Positions 33,801 to 41,194 of a stretch of DNA of 44,181 bases are shown piece by piece. Location of the stretch: positions 1 through 44,181 of the forward strand of contig DAIDGQ010000034.1 in assembly GCA_027452215.1 (NCBI GenBank), written 5' to 3'. The position numbers and the translations under genes are program-made. The notes below the pieces were generated by a model. The model saw nothing but the letters and a program-made list of their open reading frames with translations, was not told the DNA's origin and searched no databases. Source of the stretch: Granulicella sp. (GTDB lineage: Bacteria > Acidobacteriota > Terriglobia > Terriglobales > Acidobacteriaceae). Every line of letters starts with the position of its first letter. Position 1 is the first letter of the stretch.

Positions 33801-34526
33801 ACCTGACGAGATGCCGTAGTCGGGAGGATAGTTCGAGGAGAGCGTTTCGATCTGCGCGATCGCGTCCTGCGAGGGCTCAATGGAGCTACCGCCGCCGGCA
33901 CCGCGATCATCCGCTTCACCGCCGTCGATGAGCCAGATGTTGTGGCTCTGTCGCAGACCGTTGACGCTGATGGCTGCGCTCGATGAGATCGAGGTCGGCA
34001 CGTTGCTGTCAGGAAGATTTGAGCTGACGCCCAGGCCGAGAGCGACGAGCGCCGCAAAGTTGCGGTTCTCTGTGGCGATCGACTCAATCTGCTGCGCGCT
34101 GACCAGGGTGCTGACGACGTTCGAGTCCGTCTGCACGGTCAACTGGTCGGCCGTCACCTCGATTGTTTGATTGACGTTGCCGACGGGCAGAGTAGTCTTC
34201 ACCGCCAAGGTCTGCGATACGTTGAGGGCCAGACCGTTGGAGACCTTGGTCTCAAAGCCCTTGGCCGAAACCGAGAGGTTGTAGGAGCCGGGGTTCAATC
34301 CTGGAAAACTGAAGTATCCGTCAGAGTTGCTGACGGTCTTCGAGGTATAGCCGGTGGCGGTACTGGTGAGAGTGACGGCGGCGCCCGGAATGGATGCTCC
34401 CGCGGCGTCAACTACGGTGCCTGTGATCAATGAGTTCTGCTGGGCCCATACGGTCTTCCCGAACGGAAGGAGCAGGAGCAATGCCAGCAAGGTAAGCGCG
34501 AAACTCCATCTGCGTCTTATTTCCAT
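30888..34526 (-). CDS. Oar-type TonB-dependent receptor with carboxypeptidase-regulatory-like domain
   Basis: A large outer-membrane receptor of 1212 residues, complete. After a signal peptide (residues 1-28) comes a carboxypeptidase-regulatory-like/CNA-B domain (ITGTVVDAAGASIPGAAVTL to about 115), a plug region (RQSHNIWLIDGGEADDRGAGG near 205) and a long barrel ending in Phe (MQFSGKFMF). Such receptors are abundant in Acidobacteriota and are thought to import glycans or other large substrates using TonB energy. ATG 34526 follows GAGGT. A TTGACA-N17-TACTGT promoter lies about 155 bp upstream. The divergent GH3 gene suggests a linked saccharide substrate. Confidence 0.93.
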   Translation of the reverse strand: MEIRRRWSFALTLLALLLLLPFGKTVWAQQNSLITGTVVDAAGASIPGAAVTLTSTATGYTSKTVSNSDGYFSFPGLNPGSYNLSVSAKGFETKVSNGLALNVSQTLAVKTTLPVGNVNQTIEVTADQLTVQTDSNVVSTLVSAQQIESIATENRNFAALVALGLGVSSNLPDSNVPTSISSSAAISVNGLRQSHNIWLIDGGEADDRGAGGGSSIEPSQDAIAQIETLSSNYPPDYGISSGATISLSLKSGTTHFHGELWEFNRNTVFNANQVLNKQSTTVQPRPKLNYNIFGFNIGGPLFIPHVYPKGRTFFFWNEEWRRLIQGSGAAQSNTLPAADFPTAGTDLAFVNPAFDTASNVNSNGAPTSICAQNHPGFVGECPTVPVVGDPAIAAKFAAAGLVQGQPFPTTDYVHFMIPSSLFDPNAVLYLNTGIVPKPNAANDQFIGQASLPVNVRDDIVRIDHRINEKYQILGHYIHDAVSQTSAAPMLGWSGGTWPTITSVFTNPSTSAALKITATLSSNLLVEASMNYDGNTIDIINSPLGNLPSGFATHPFFSNGSISVPGMQWNGVYNVQEHPGSAPWHNAANDYEPKIDISYQMGRHQMKFGGSWNKYDKNQKLFLDAEGDYTFNNQSGDPFLDMLLGLSNSYSQSQSAPIRHYVNNTVSAYAMDTWHVTPRLSLQLGLRYDALPHAFETSNSIGNFNPAHYLPSEAPAWNNGVGGNGSLVTTSPGFETINGGTFYLNGVDLAGVAGVPRGLVNNDFNTLQPRVGFSEDIFGNGKTVIRGGFGTFFERLQGNDIYNAATAAPFANTPSANSVEFSNQGTSWVTGGNAAIPSFAQGSTTMAQIYKAPAVAQFSLGMQHELAPSVIWIVQYVGNIAWHQNIDRNINNYSLNTPLIAPNTNASLGNNYAAYTRANAGDPNNYSGTNPGGQSIPVADQLRQYPGFGNINQQENTTNGNYNGFQTSVRAQNRWGLSGEIDYTWSHEIDITSYDLNDVGNPFNLKYDKGSGAFDRRHILSANYIYDLPFFKEHGLMHSLLGGWQLAGTTIFESGPVINNGGANIGPHLGINYDPIGLGGGYTNRPNVMGKVKYNRSRSGWLLNKNTARWINNSQFSAPIPAWAGGPNQGFGNSGKDAIVGPGRVNFTTSLYKTFAIREGMSLQLRAESFNTFNHSEANGVNNTYTGPGNSTFGQVNSFYDPRSMQFSGKFMF

Positions 34527-35099
34527 AATTTTGGTGACCTCACAAAGATGTGCTTTCGACAGGGACTCGAGGAAGGCTGCCTGTTCTGGAGTTTTAAAAC
34601 AGTTGGATGGCTCACTAAAGCCCTACTTAATCGCTTTAGCTACGACACCCAAAGAAGTGTTTTAGTAGTTCGGTGGAGAACAGTATCCATCAAATGTCCG
34701 ATTGTCAAACTAATTCTTTAGCTCGGTAATTTGGAGGACATCGGAGAGGATATGGGTCGGGCCAACCACAAATGGCAGCGTCCCCTTGATAAATTGCGTC
34801 ACTCCGACTCTGCTCATACCTCAATCGCTGCACTGCATCGAGAACATAAAAAGTATGGATTTAATCGCTGGACGGGCCGCAGAGAGGCAATCCGGGGCTG
34901 CGTCGAAGCAGCGATGGCGCCGGCTCACTGTCAACTTATTCCCGTTTTGGGATTAGCCCGGCCCGCTTCTTCGAGGCTACCCCTTCCCAAAATCGGTTTT
35001 GCTGGGTTAGGATGCTGGGGCTCCACAATGAGCCCTCGCCCTGTAATCGAATCTGTCGGGCGATAGATGTTAGCGTCATCCTCCTAAGGACTTCGAGAT
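34527..35099. other. Long divergent control region between TonB receptor and GH3
   Basis: 573 bp without a convincing gene. It contains the receptor promoter (34680-34708), a perfect GTTTTAAAAC palindrome (34591-34600) inside the receptor leader, and three copies of AATCGCT (near 34630, 34823, 34863). The 111-codon plus frame at 34731-35066 has no domain. No clear promoter for the GH3 gene was found. Confidence 0.5.
34680..34708 (-). promoter_or_regulatory. Sigma-70-like promoter for the TonB receptor
   Basis: On the minus strand TTGACA (34708-34703) and TACTGT (34685-34680) are 17 nt apart. This is consensus spacing and a perfect -35, predicting a leader of about 145 nt. Confidence 0.6.
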
Positions 35100-37697
35100 A
35101 TGTTCAAGCCCGGTTTCTCTGCTGCCTGCGGTGTGGTCTGCGTCGCCGTTTGTCTGGCCGCGTGTGTCCAAGCACAAGGTCCGCATCCGCTTAGCGCCGC
35201 CGAGCAGCACAGTGTGGACGAGCTCGTTCACAGGATGACGCTGGAACAGAAGATCTCATACATTGGAGGCACGGGCTTTGCTGTTCGCGCCGTACCAGCG
35301 CTTGGCCTTCCCGCATTCGAGATGTCAGACGGACCGTACGGTACTCGCTCCAATAGCGGCTTTCCCTCGACCGTCTATTCCGCGGGGATTGGGCTTGCGG
35401 CGTCCTGGGATCCGAAGCTCGCCGCCGAAGTAGGTGGCGGCATCGGCCGCGACGCCCGCGCCCGAGGCGTGAATTACATGCTTGGCCCCGGCGTAAACAT
35501 CTACCGCTCGCCGCGCAATGGACGCAACTTCGAGTACTTCGGAGAGGATCCGTACCTCGCATCGCAGATCGCTGTGGGATATATCGAGGGCATGCAGGCA
35601 CAGGGCGTCAGCTCGACGATTAAGCACTTCCTTACGAACAACTCCGAGTTTCTCCGGCACGACTCTAACTCAATAGTCGGGGAACGTGCGTTGCGTGAGA
35701 TTTATCTCCCTGCATTTCAAGCCGGTGTCGAGCGGGCGCATGTCGGCGCGGTGATGGACAGTTACAACCTGATCAATGGCCAGCACGCTACGCAGAATAG
35801 CTACTTCAACATCGATATAGTGCGGAAGGAATGGCACTTCCCCGGCGTGATGATGTCCGATTGGGACGCTACGTACGACGGGGTCGCCGCGGCCAATGGC
35901 GGGCTCGACATCGAGATGCCTTCGGGCAAGTTCATGAATGCTGCTTCGCTGCTTCCCGCGATCAAGTCGGGCGAGGTGAAGGAGTCGACCATCGACGAGA
36001 AGGTGAAGCATATCCTGACCACGGCGATGAGCTTTGGATGGATCGATGCTAGCGGCACGGCTCGCAGTCAGACGGACACGGGCGTCCCGTTCGATGACGC
36101 AAAGAACAATGCCATTGCGCTGCAATCTGCGCGCGAGTCTGCGGTGCTGCTCAAGAATGACGGCAACTTACTCCCGCTGGACAAAGGCAAGCTCAAGAGC
36201 ATCCTGGTCGTCGGCCCGGACGCGTATCCGGGCGTGGATGTTGGCGGCGGCAGCGCAGGGGTGGTGCCGTTCCATCTCGTCAGCGCCGTCGAAGGTCTGA
36301 CGACTTCGCTCGGGACCAGCGTCAATGTGCTCTACGACCGAGGCCTTCCGACCATCACCGAGCTTGCTCGCAACACTGCCTTTACGACCACGGAGAACGG
36401 CAAGACCTCCGGGCTCACGGTTGAGACGTTTGGCAACAGCACGCTCTCCGGCAGTGCGAGCAGCTCCACCACACAGCACATTAACTTCGCTGGCATGAGT
36501 CTTGCCTCGATCATGGCGAACCTCGACGACCTGATTGCACAGATGTCGAGTGGAGCTGTCCCTGCCAAGGCTTCACGACGTATCACGGGCTACTACAACG
36601 CTGCTTCCGCGGGTCGCTATCTGCTGGTGGTTGAGGGAGCTGGCGAAGGAACCGGCAACCGCGTGTATGTGGACGGCAAACTTGTCATCGACGACTGGAA
36701 ATGGGTGCGCGCTATGCAGCCCTGGGTCGCGATCGATCTTGCCGCTGGCCCACACAAGGTCGTTGCGGAAGACTTTCAGGGAGGGATGCTGGGCGGCCAC
36801 CTCCTTGTTGCGATCGCAGATCCTGCAAAGATCGTGAGTCAACGCGCGATCGAGATGGCCGCCAAAGCCGACGCTGTGATTGTCAGTGCGGGCTTTGATA
36901 ACTACAGTGAGAGCGAAGGTGGCGACCGCACCTTCGCGCTTCCGGTGGGCCAGGACGAGCTGATTAATGCGATGGCCAAGGCGAACCCAAAGACCATCGT
37001 CACGGTGACTGCGGGTGGGAACGTCGACTCCAACGCATGGCTCGACCACGTCCCTGCAGTCCTACAGACCTGGTACGCTGGTCAGTCTGGTGGCACAGCC
37101 TTGGCTGAGTTGCTTACCGGCCAGACCAACCCCTCCGGCCATCTTCCGGCTACGTTCGAACGCCATGCCGAAGATAATCCTACGTTCGCTGACTACTATC
37201 CGGCCGAGGGCTCCATTGATGTCCACTACAAAGAAGGCATCTTTGTGGGCTACCGCGGCTATCTGAAGAATAAGGTCAAGCCGCTGTTTCCGTTTGGCTA
37301 TGGCCTGTCGTATACCAGCTTCAAGATTGCTGACCTGAAGGTGACTCCTGAGCTCACCTCCGCCGAGCCACATGTTACCGTTAGCTTCAGCGTCACGAAT
37401 ACGGGCGACCGCGCGGGCGCAGAGGTCGCACAGGTCTATGTCTCCGACGATCACGCTAAGGTGGAGACTCCAGAGCGCGAGCTTAAGGGCTTTGAGCGCG
37501 TTGAACTCTTGCCGAAGCAGACGAAACACGTGACGGTTACACTCGACCGGCGCGCCTTTGCTTACTATGACGTCGATGCAAAGAAGTGGGCGATTGCTCC
37601 GGGGAGCTTTGGCATCCACATCGGCGACAATGTAGACGACCTTATCCTGAATGGCAAGGTTGAGATTCCAGGGTCCCTCGCAGCGAGCACCTTCTAG
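35100..37697 (+). CDS. bglX: Secreted glycoside hydrolase family 3 (beta-glucosidase type) with PA14 domain
   Basis: An exported beta-glycosidase of 865 residues. The leader ends CLAACVQAQG; LAAC is a possible lipobox, but cleavage before QG is equally likely. The GH3 N-domain (residues about 35-320) has KHFLTNNSEF and the nucleophile D254 in GVMMSDWDATY. The GH3 C-domain follows, with GGDRTFALPVGQDELI bearing the usual acid/base region, interrupted by a PA14-like insert (residues about 495-585, AGRYLLVVEGAG). A fibronectin III-like domain ends the protein (EVAQVYVSD, FERVELLPKQTKHVTV). AAGGA precedes ATG 35100. It is divergent from the TonB receptor, fitting external oligosaccharide cleavage. 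Confidence 0.93.
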   Translation: MFKPGFSAACGVVCVAVCLAACVQAQGPHPLSAAEQHSVDELVHRMTLEQKISYIGGTGFAVRAVPALGLPAFEMSDGPYGTRSNSGFPSTVYSAGIGLAASWDPKLAAEVGGGIGRDARARGVNYMLGPGVNIYRSPRNGRNFEYFGEDPYLASQIAVGYIEGMQAQGVSSTIKHFLTNNSEFLRHDSNSIVGERALREIYLPAFQAGVERAHVGAVMDSYNLINGQHATQNSYFNIDIVRKEWHFPGVMMSDWDATYDGVAAANGGLDIEMPSGKFMNAASLLPAIKSGEVKESTIDEKVKHILTTAMSFGWIDASGTARSQTDTGVPFDDAKNNAIALQSARESAVLLKNDGNLLPLDKGKLKSILVVGPDAYPGVDVGGGSAGVVPFHLVSAVEGLTTSLGTSVNVLYDRGLPTITELARNTAFTTTENGKTSGLTVETFGNSTLSGSASSSTTQHINFAGMSLASIMANLDDLIAQMSSGAVPAKASRRITGYYNAASAGRYLLVVEGAGEGTGNRVYVDGKLVIDDWKWVRAMQPWVAIDLAAGPHKVVAEDFQGGMLGGHLLVAIADPAKIVSQRAIEMAAKADAVIVSAGFDNYSESEGGDRTFALPVGQDELINAMAKANPKTIVTVTAGGNVDSNAWLDHVPAVLQTWYAGQSGGTALAELLTGQTNPSGHLPATFERHAEDNPTFADYYPAEGSIDVHYKEGIFVGYRGYLKNKVKPLFPFGYGLSYTSFKIADLKVTPELTSAEPHVTVSFSVTNTGDRAGAEVAQVYVSDDHAKVETPERELKGFERVELLPKQTKHVTVTLDRRAFAYYDVDAKKWAIAPGSFGIHIGDNVDDLILNGKVEIPGSLAASTF

Positions 37698-37938
37698 TCG
37701 CTGCGATTTCCAATAGCGCGATTCGAGTCGGCCGAGATTTTCCGTGGAGTTGGATATCGGCCTGTCAGGCTAACTGCCGTTCGTTGGCTAGGCTAATCTG
37801 CAACTGGGGGTCGTCGCTGCTCTGGCGGCATGATGGATCTGGCTGGCGGTTGCACCTCTGAGCCTCACACTGAAATTGATCAGCGTCTCGTGGATGCCTT
37901 ACGGGTTATCTAGCCGTGCTCCCCCCGCGTCGGGGTCG

Positions 37939-39813
37939 CTATTGCGTGAGTGGAGAATCGCTTCTTTGTCGTGTGATTCCCTTACCTTGTTCGATGGTGT
38001 AAATTCTGTCGACCGCGGGAACGGCGACGCTTTCTATCTTGCCGCCGGGCCAGTGGATAATCACTGCATCGATCGTCGTTGCCATTGCGAGGCCGAAATG
38101 TACGCGTGGATCATTGGACGAAGCAAAGCTGCCACCGCTCAGCACGTCTCCGCGTTGGGTCATTTTTCCAACCGTAAGGAAGATGCTTGCACCGGTCGCA
38201 TCGCGTGGACCGCCTGGGCCTCCGATGAGTTGGAATTCTATCCAATGATTGTGATCGTCATTGACGTTTCGTAAGAGAGTAGGCGTGGAGTTGATGTTGT
38301 TTAAGACAACGTCGATTTTGCCATCGTTAAATAGATCTCCGAAGGCAGCTCCCCGCGCAGGCAGCACAAGAGCGAGCCCTGTATTTTGGACTGCCGGCAC
38401 CGGTGAGAAGGTTTCTCCGTTTACATTACGAAACAGGAGCGGACGCTGTGCGAAGCTAGTGCCCCAGTCGTTCTGATCCACTTGCGGGTACACATGACCG
38501 CTGGCGATGAAGATATCTTTCCAGCCGTCGTTGTCGTAGTCGACGAAGCCATCGCCCCAACTGAGGAATGGGACCGTGGTCTTGGCTATTCCAGCCTCGA
38601 AGCTGACGTCGGTGAAGCTGAGTGCACCGTCGTTGCGGTAGAGTACTTTATAGTCGTCGGAAAAATCAGTGTTAAGAATATCGAGACGCCCGTTGTTGCG
38701 ATAGTCGCCCACTGCGATGCCCATCGCAGCTGTCTCGTGGCCATCACGATTGACGGCGTACCCGGATTCAAAACTGAGATCCTCAAAGGTACCGTCTCCT
38801 TTGTTGCGATAAAGATAATTCGGCGTTGAATCATTCGCGACAAGTAACTCGGGCTTGCCATCTCCATCCAGATCGACAAAGAGAGAGGCGAGGCCGTAGT
38901 ATCCGGGGGCATCGTTTACGCGTGCCCTATCGCTCACATCTGTGAACGTGCCGTCACCGTTGTTATGGAACAAATGGTCATGCTCTCCCTTTAGTCCACG
39001 AGGACCGCAGAAGACACTGACACCGTGGAATTGGCAGAAGTTTGAAACTACCCACTTCGATCCTTCTACTGGAGGGTCGTGGAAGTCATATTTGGTGTAG
39101 CCCGGGACGAAGAGATCGAGGTTTCCATCCCCGTCATAATCGCCAAAGGTGGGGCCAGTGGACCACATGTCGAGCGCGACACCTGCTTTCGCTGCGACGT
39201 CGGTAAAAGTACCGTCATGGTTGTTGTGGTACAGGCGATTCTTGCCAACGTTCGTTACATAGAGGTCGGGCCAACCATCGTTGTCGTAATCTGCGACCGC
39301 CACTCCGACGCCCCAGCGATCATTGGTTACGCCCGCTTTCTCTGCGACATTCGTGAAGGTTCCGTCGTGGTTGTTGTGAAAGAGCGCGGCGTGTCCCGGA
39401 GCCGTCTTGCCGTCGAGGGCATCGTATGTGAGGCCGTTGACGAGGTAGATATCCATCCATCCATCGTTGTCATAATCAAGGAGAGCAACTCCTCCGCCGA
39501 GCGATTCAACAATCGTGGACTTTGTCGGCGTACCACCTTGATATTTCCAGGTGGTCAGGCCAGCCTGCTTGGATACGTCCTTGAAAACGACAGGACCACT
39601 CTGAACGAAGCCGCCTGCAGTGACAGGCTTTGTTTGCGCAACGTGTGATGGGACGTGAGCCGCGTTGGTGCTGGCGCTTCCCTGCTGACCTGCAGGTGAC
39701 TGCGGAAGGCACTGCGAGCCAAAGAAGAGAGATAGGAGAAAGATGCGCACGCGCCAAGGTTCTATTCGCGCATAGACTTGGCGGTGAGAACGCGGAGTTC
39801 GGTGCATGGCCAC
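37939..39813 (-). CDS. CRTAC1-like FG-GAP/UnbV repeat protein
   Basis: A 624-residue exported protein. After an N-terminal hydrophobic segment (WRVRIFLLSLFFGSQ) it carries many FG-GAP/VCBS repeats with calcium-type loops (LDYDNDGWMDIY, ADYDNDGWPDLY, GDYDGDGNLDLF, VDLDGDGKPELL), forming a beta-propeller. The C-terminus is an ASPIC/UnbV domain (GASIFLTVGKMTQRGDVLSG to HWPGGKIESV). The start is GTG 39813 with GGAG 5 nt upstream; ATG 39807 is possible. It starts 8 bp after the TPR gene, so both are one operon. These pairs are common in Acidobacteriota; the function is unknown, probably surface adhesion or carbohydrate binding. Confidence 0.9.
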   Translation of the reverse strand: MAMHRTPRSHRQVYARIEPWRVRIFLLSLFFGSQCLPQSPAGQQGSASTNAAHVPSHVAQTKPVTAGGFVQSGPVVFKDVSKQAGLTTWKYQGGTPTKSTIVESLGGGVALLDYDNDGWMDIYLVNGLTYDALDGKTAPGHAALFHNNHDGTFTNVAEKAGVTNDRWGVGVAVADYDNDGWPDLYVTNVGKNRLYHNNHDGTFTDVAAKAGVALDMWSTGPTFGDYDGDGNLDLFVPGYTKYDFHDPPVEGSKWVVSNFCQFHGVSVFCGPRGLKGEHDHLFHNNGDGTFTDVSDRARVNDAPGYYGLASLFVDLDGDGKPELLVANDSTPNYLYRNKGDGTFEDLSFESGYAVNRDGHETAAMGIAVGDYRNNGRLDILNTDFSDDYKVLYRNDGALSFTDVSFEAGIAKTTVPFLSWGDGFVDYDNDGWKDIFIASGHVYPQVDQNDWGTSFAQRPLLFRNVNGETFSPVPAVQNTGLALVLPARGAAFGDLFNDGKIDVVLNNINSTPTLLRNVNDDHNHWIEFQLIGGPGGPRDATGASIFLTVGKMTQRGDVLSGGSFASSNDPRVHFGLAMATTIDAVIIHWPGGKIESVAVPAVDRIYTIEQGKGITRQRSDSPLTQ

Positions 39814-39821
39814 AGCGACTC

Positions 39822-41000
39822 CTAGTGCGATGCGTTCTTGATGGCGATTGCATCGCTGCCGCGATCCGCAGCGGCTTGACTTGCTTCCCGCTGAAGAGCT
39901 CCATAAGTGCGCAACTCTTGCTGAGCATCGGACGTCTTGCCCTGGGCACGGTAGACCGCGGATAAGAGAAAGTGGATCGACGGCTCTTTGGGATTCTCCT
40001 TTTCGGCGAGCAGGAGATCAGGGAGTGCCTTGCTGTGCTGATCCAGCTTGATGAGCGCTCGGGCCCGGTCAACATGGGCCTGCATCAGCGTGGGGCAGAG
40101 ACGAACTGCGTCATCGAGATGAGTGAGAGCCTCTTCGGGCGGACCATTGACTTCGAGAATTGTATTCGCCAGTTTCCAATGGGCGTTGCAGTTGTTGGGA
40201 TCGATTTTGAGTTCGGCTGCAAACTCCGCGGCCGCAGAGTCCCATTTGGAGGTGTCCCAATATACGTCGGCGAGGTGCATGTGCGCGCCCGCTCGCTGCG
40301 GAGACAGATCCTCCGCCTTTTTGTATTCAACCAAAGCCCCATCGTAGTTATGCATGCTCTCGTCGATTTCGCCTGCAACATTATGCGCCATCATGGAATT
40401 GGGATCGATCTTGTTGATTCGTCCCAATGCATCTTCAGAGAGCTGAAGGTACGTCTTGCCCAGCAGATACCAGGCCTCCTGATCATCGGGGTGGCGCAGA
40501 GTGAGATTCTTGAGTGGCGCAAGCGCCTCCTCATACTTGCGCGTATTGATCAGCACACGAGCGAGTGTCATCTCTACGTTGTCATCGGTGGGATTAGCTC
40601 GGAGCGCGGTTTTCAGCGGAGCCTCGGCCTTTTGGCTTTCACCCATTTCGAAGTAGCTTATGCCAAGCAGTGCCGATGCGGTGGTCATGTTGGGATTCAA
40701 CTTTATCCCATGCTCCAGCACTTCCGATGCATGAACATAATCGTGCTGGCCGAAGTAGAGGAAGCCAAGGTTGTTATAGGCGGGAGCCAAATGTGGTGCG
40801 AGCTTTAACATGGCGACGTAATCGTCGATCGCTGCGCTGACGTCTCCCTGAGCTTCCGCCGACTTTGCCTGTGCGTACAGTCGCTGAACCTCCGGCGTCA
40901 CTTCGCTTTCATACGATTGGGCGAACGACGGCGAGGAATTCCAGCAGAGGAAAGGAACGACGATAAGCAGCAGGCGTATGTATCTCAACAGAATCCTCAT
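39822..41000 (-). CDS. Exported TPR-repeat protein, partner of the CRTAC1-like gene
   Basis: A protein of 392 residues with an N-terminal membrane-spanning leader (LLIVVPFLCWNSSPSFAQS) and about nine TPR units (for example APAYNNLGFLYFGQHDYVHA, QEAWYLLGKTYLQLSEDA, AGAHMHLADVYWDTSKWDSA). ATG 41000 is preferred to TTG 41009. It is the first gene of the two-gene operon with the CRTAC1-like gene 8 bp downstream. It resembles but is not a copy of the TPR protein at 29591-30745. The role is probably as a scaffold in the periplasm. Confidence 0.87.
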   Translation of the reverse strand: MRILLRYIRLLLIVVPFLCWNSSPSFAQSYESEVTPEVQRLYAQAKSAEAQGDVSAAIDDYVAMLKLAPHLAPAYNNLGFLYFGQHDYVHASEVLEHGIKLNPNMTTASALLGISYFEMGESQKAEAPLKTALRANPTDDNVEMTLARVLINTRKYEEALAPLKNLTLRHPDDQEAWYLLGKTYLQLSEDALGRINKIDPNSMMAHNVAGEIDESMHNYDGALVEYKKAEDLSPQRAGAHMHLADVYWDTSKWDSAAAEFAAELKIDPNNCNAHWKLANTILEVNGPPEEALTHLDDAVRLCPTLMQAHVDRARALIKLDQHSKALPDLLLAEKENPKEPSIHFLLSAVYRAQGKTSDAQQELRTYGALQREASQAAADRGSDAIAIKNASH

Positions 41001-41110
41001 CCAGTACAAATAAAAGTTTGCGATGCCTAATCCGCGATTTCTTCGTGCATGGGCATTCTAAGATTTTTTGTGAGCTTATCCTAGTTGGAAGTTCTCTGGC
41101 TTGGAATAAA

Positions 41111-41140
41111 AAAGAGCGGACTGCATAGAGCAGTCCGCTC
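41111..41140 (-). terminator. Intrinsic terminator after the broken TonB receptor
   Basis: GAGCGGACTGC (41114-41124) and GCAGTCCGCTC (41130-41140) form an 11-bp stem with a 5-nt loop, followed on the minus strand by TTTTTTATTCC. A textbook terminator 55 bp past the receptor stop. Confidence 0.85.
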
Positions 41141-41194
41141 GGATGGAAGCTACGAAGGAATTACCTGAAGGCAATCCAGCAAGCAGGCCGAATT

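Noticed and set aside
34591..34600. GTTTTAAAAC as a definite operator
   Set aside because: Only 10 bp and AT-rich; mentioned within the spacer but not supported alone.
34731..35066. 111-codon frame in the receptor/GH3 spacer
   Set aside because: No domain, mixed composition, and it overlaps the control region.
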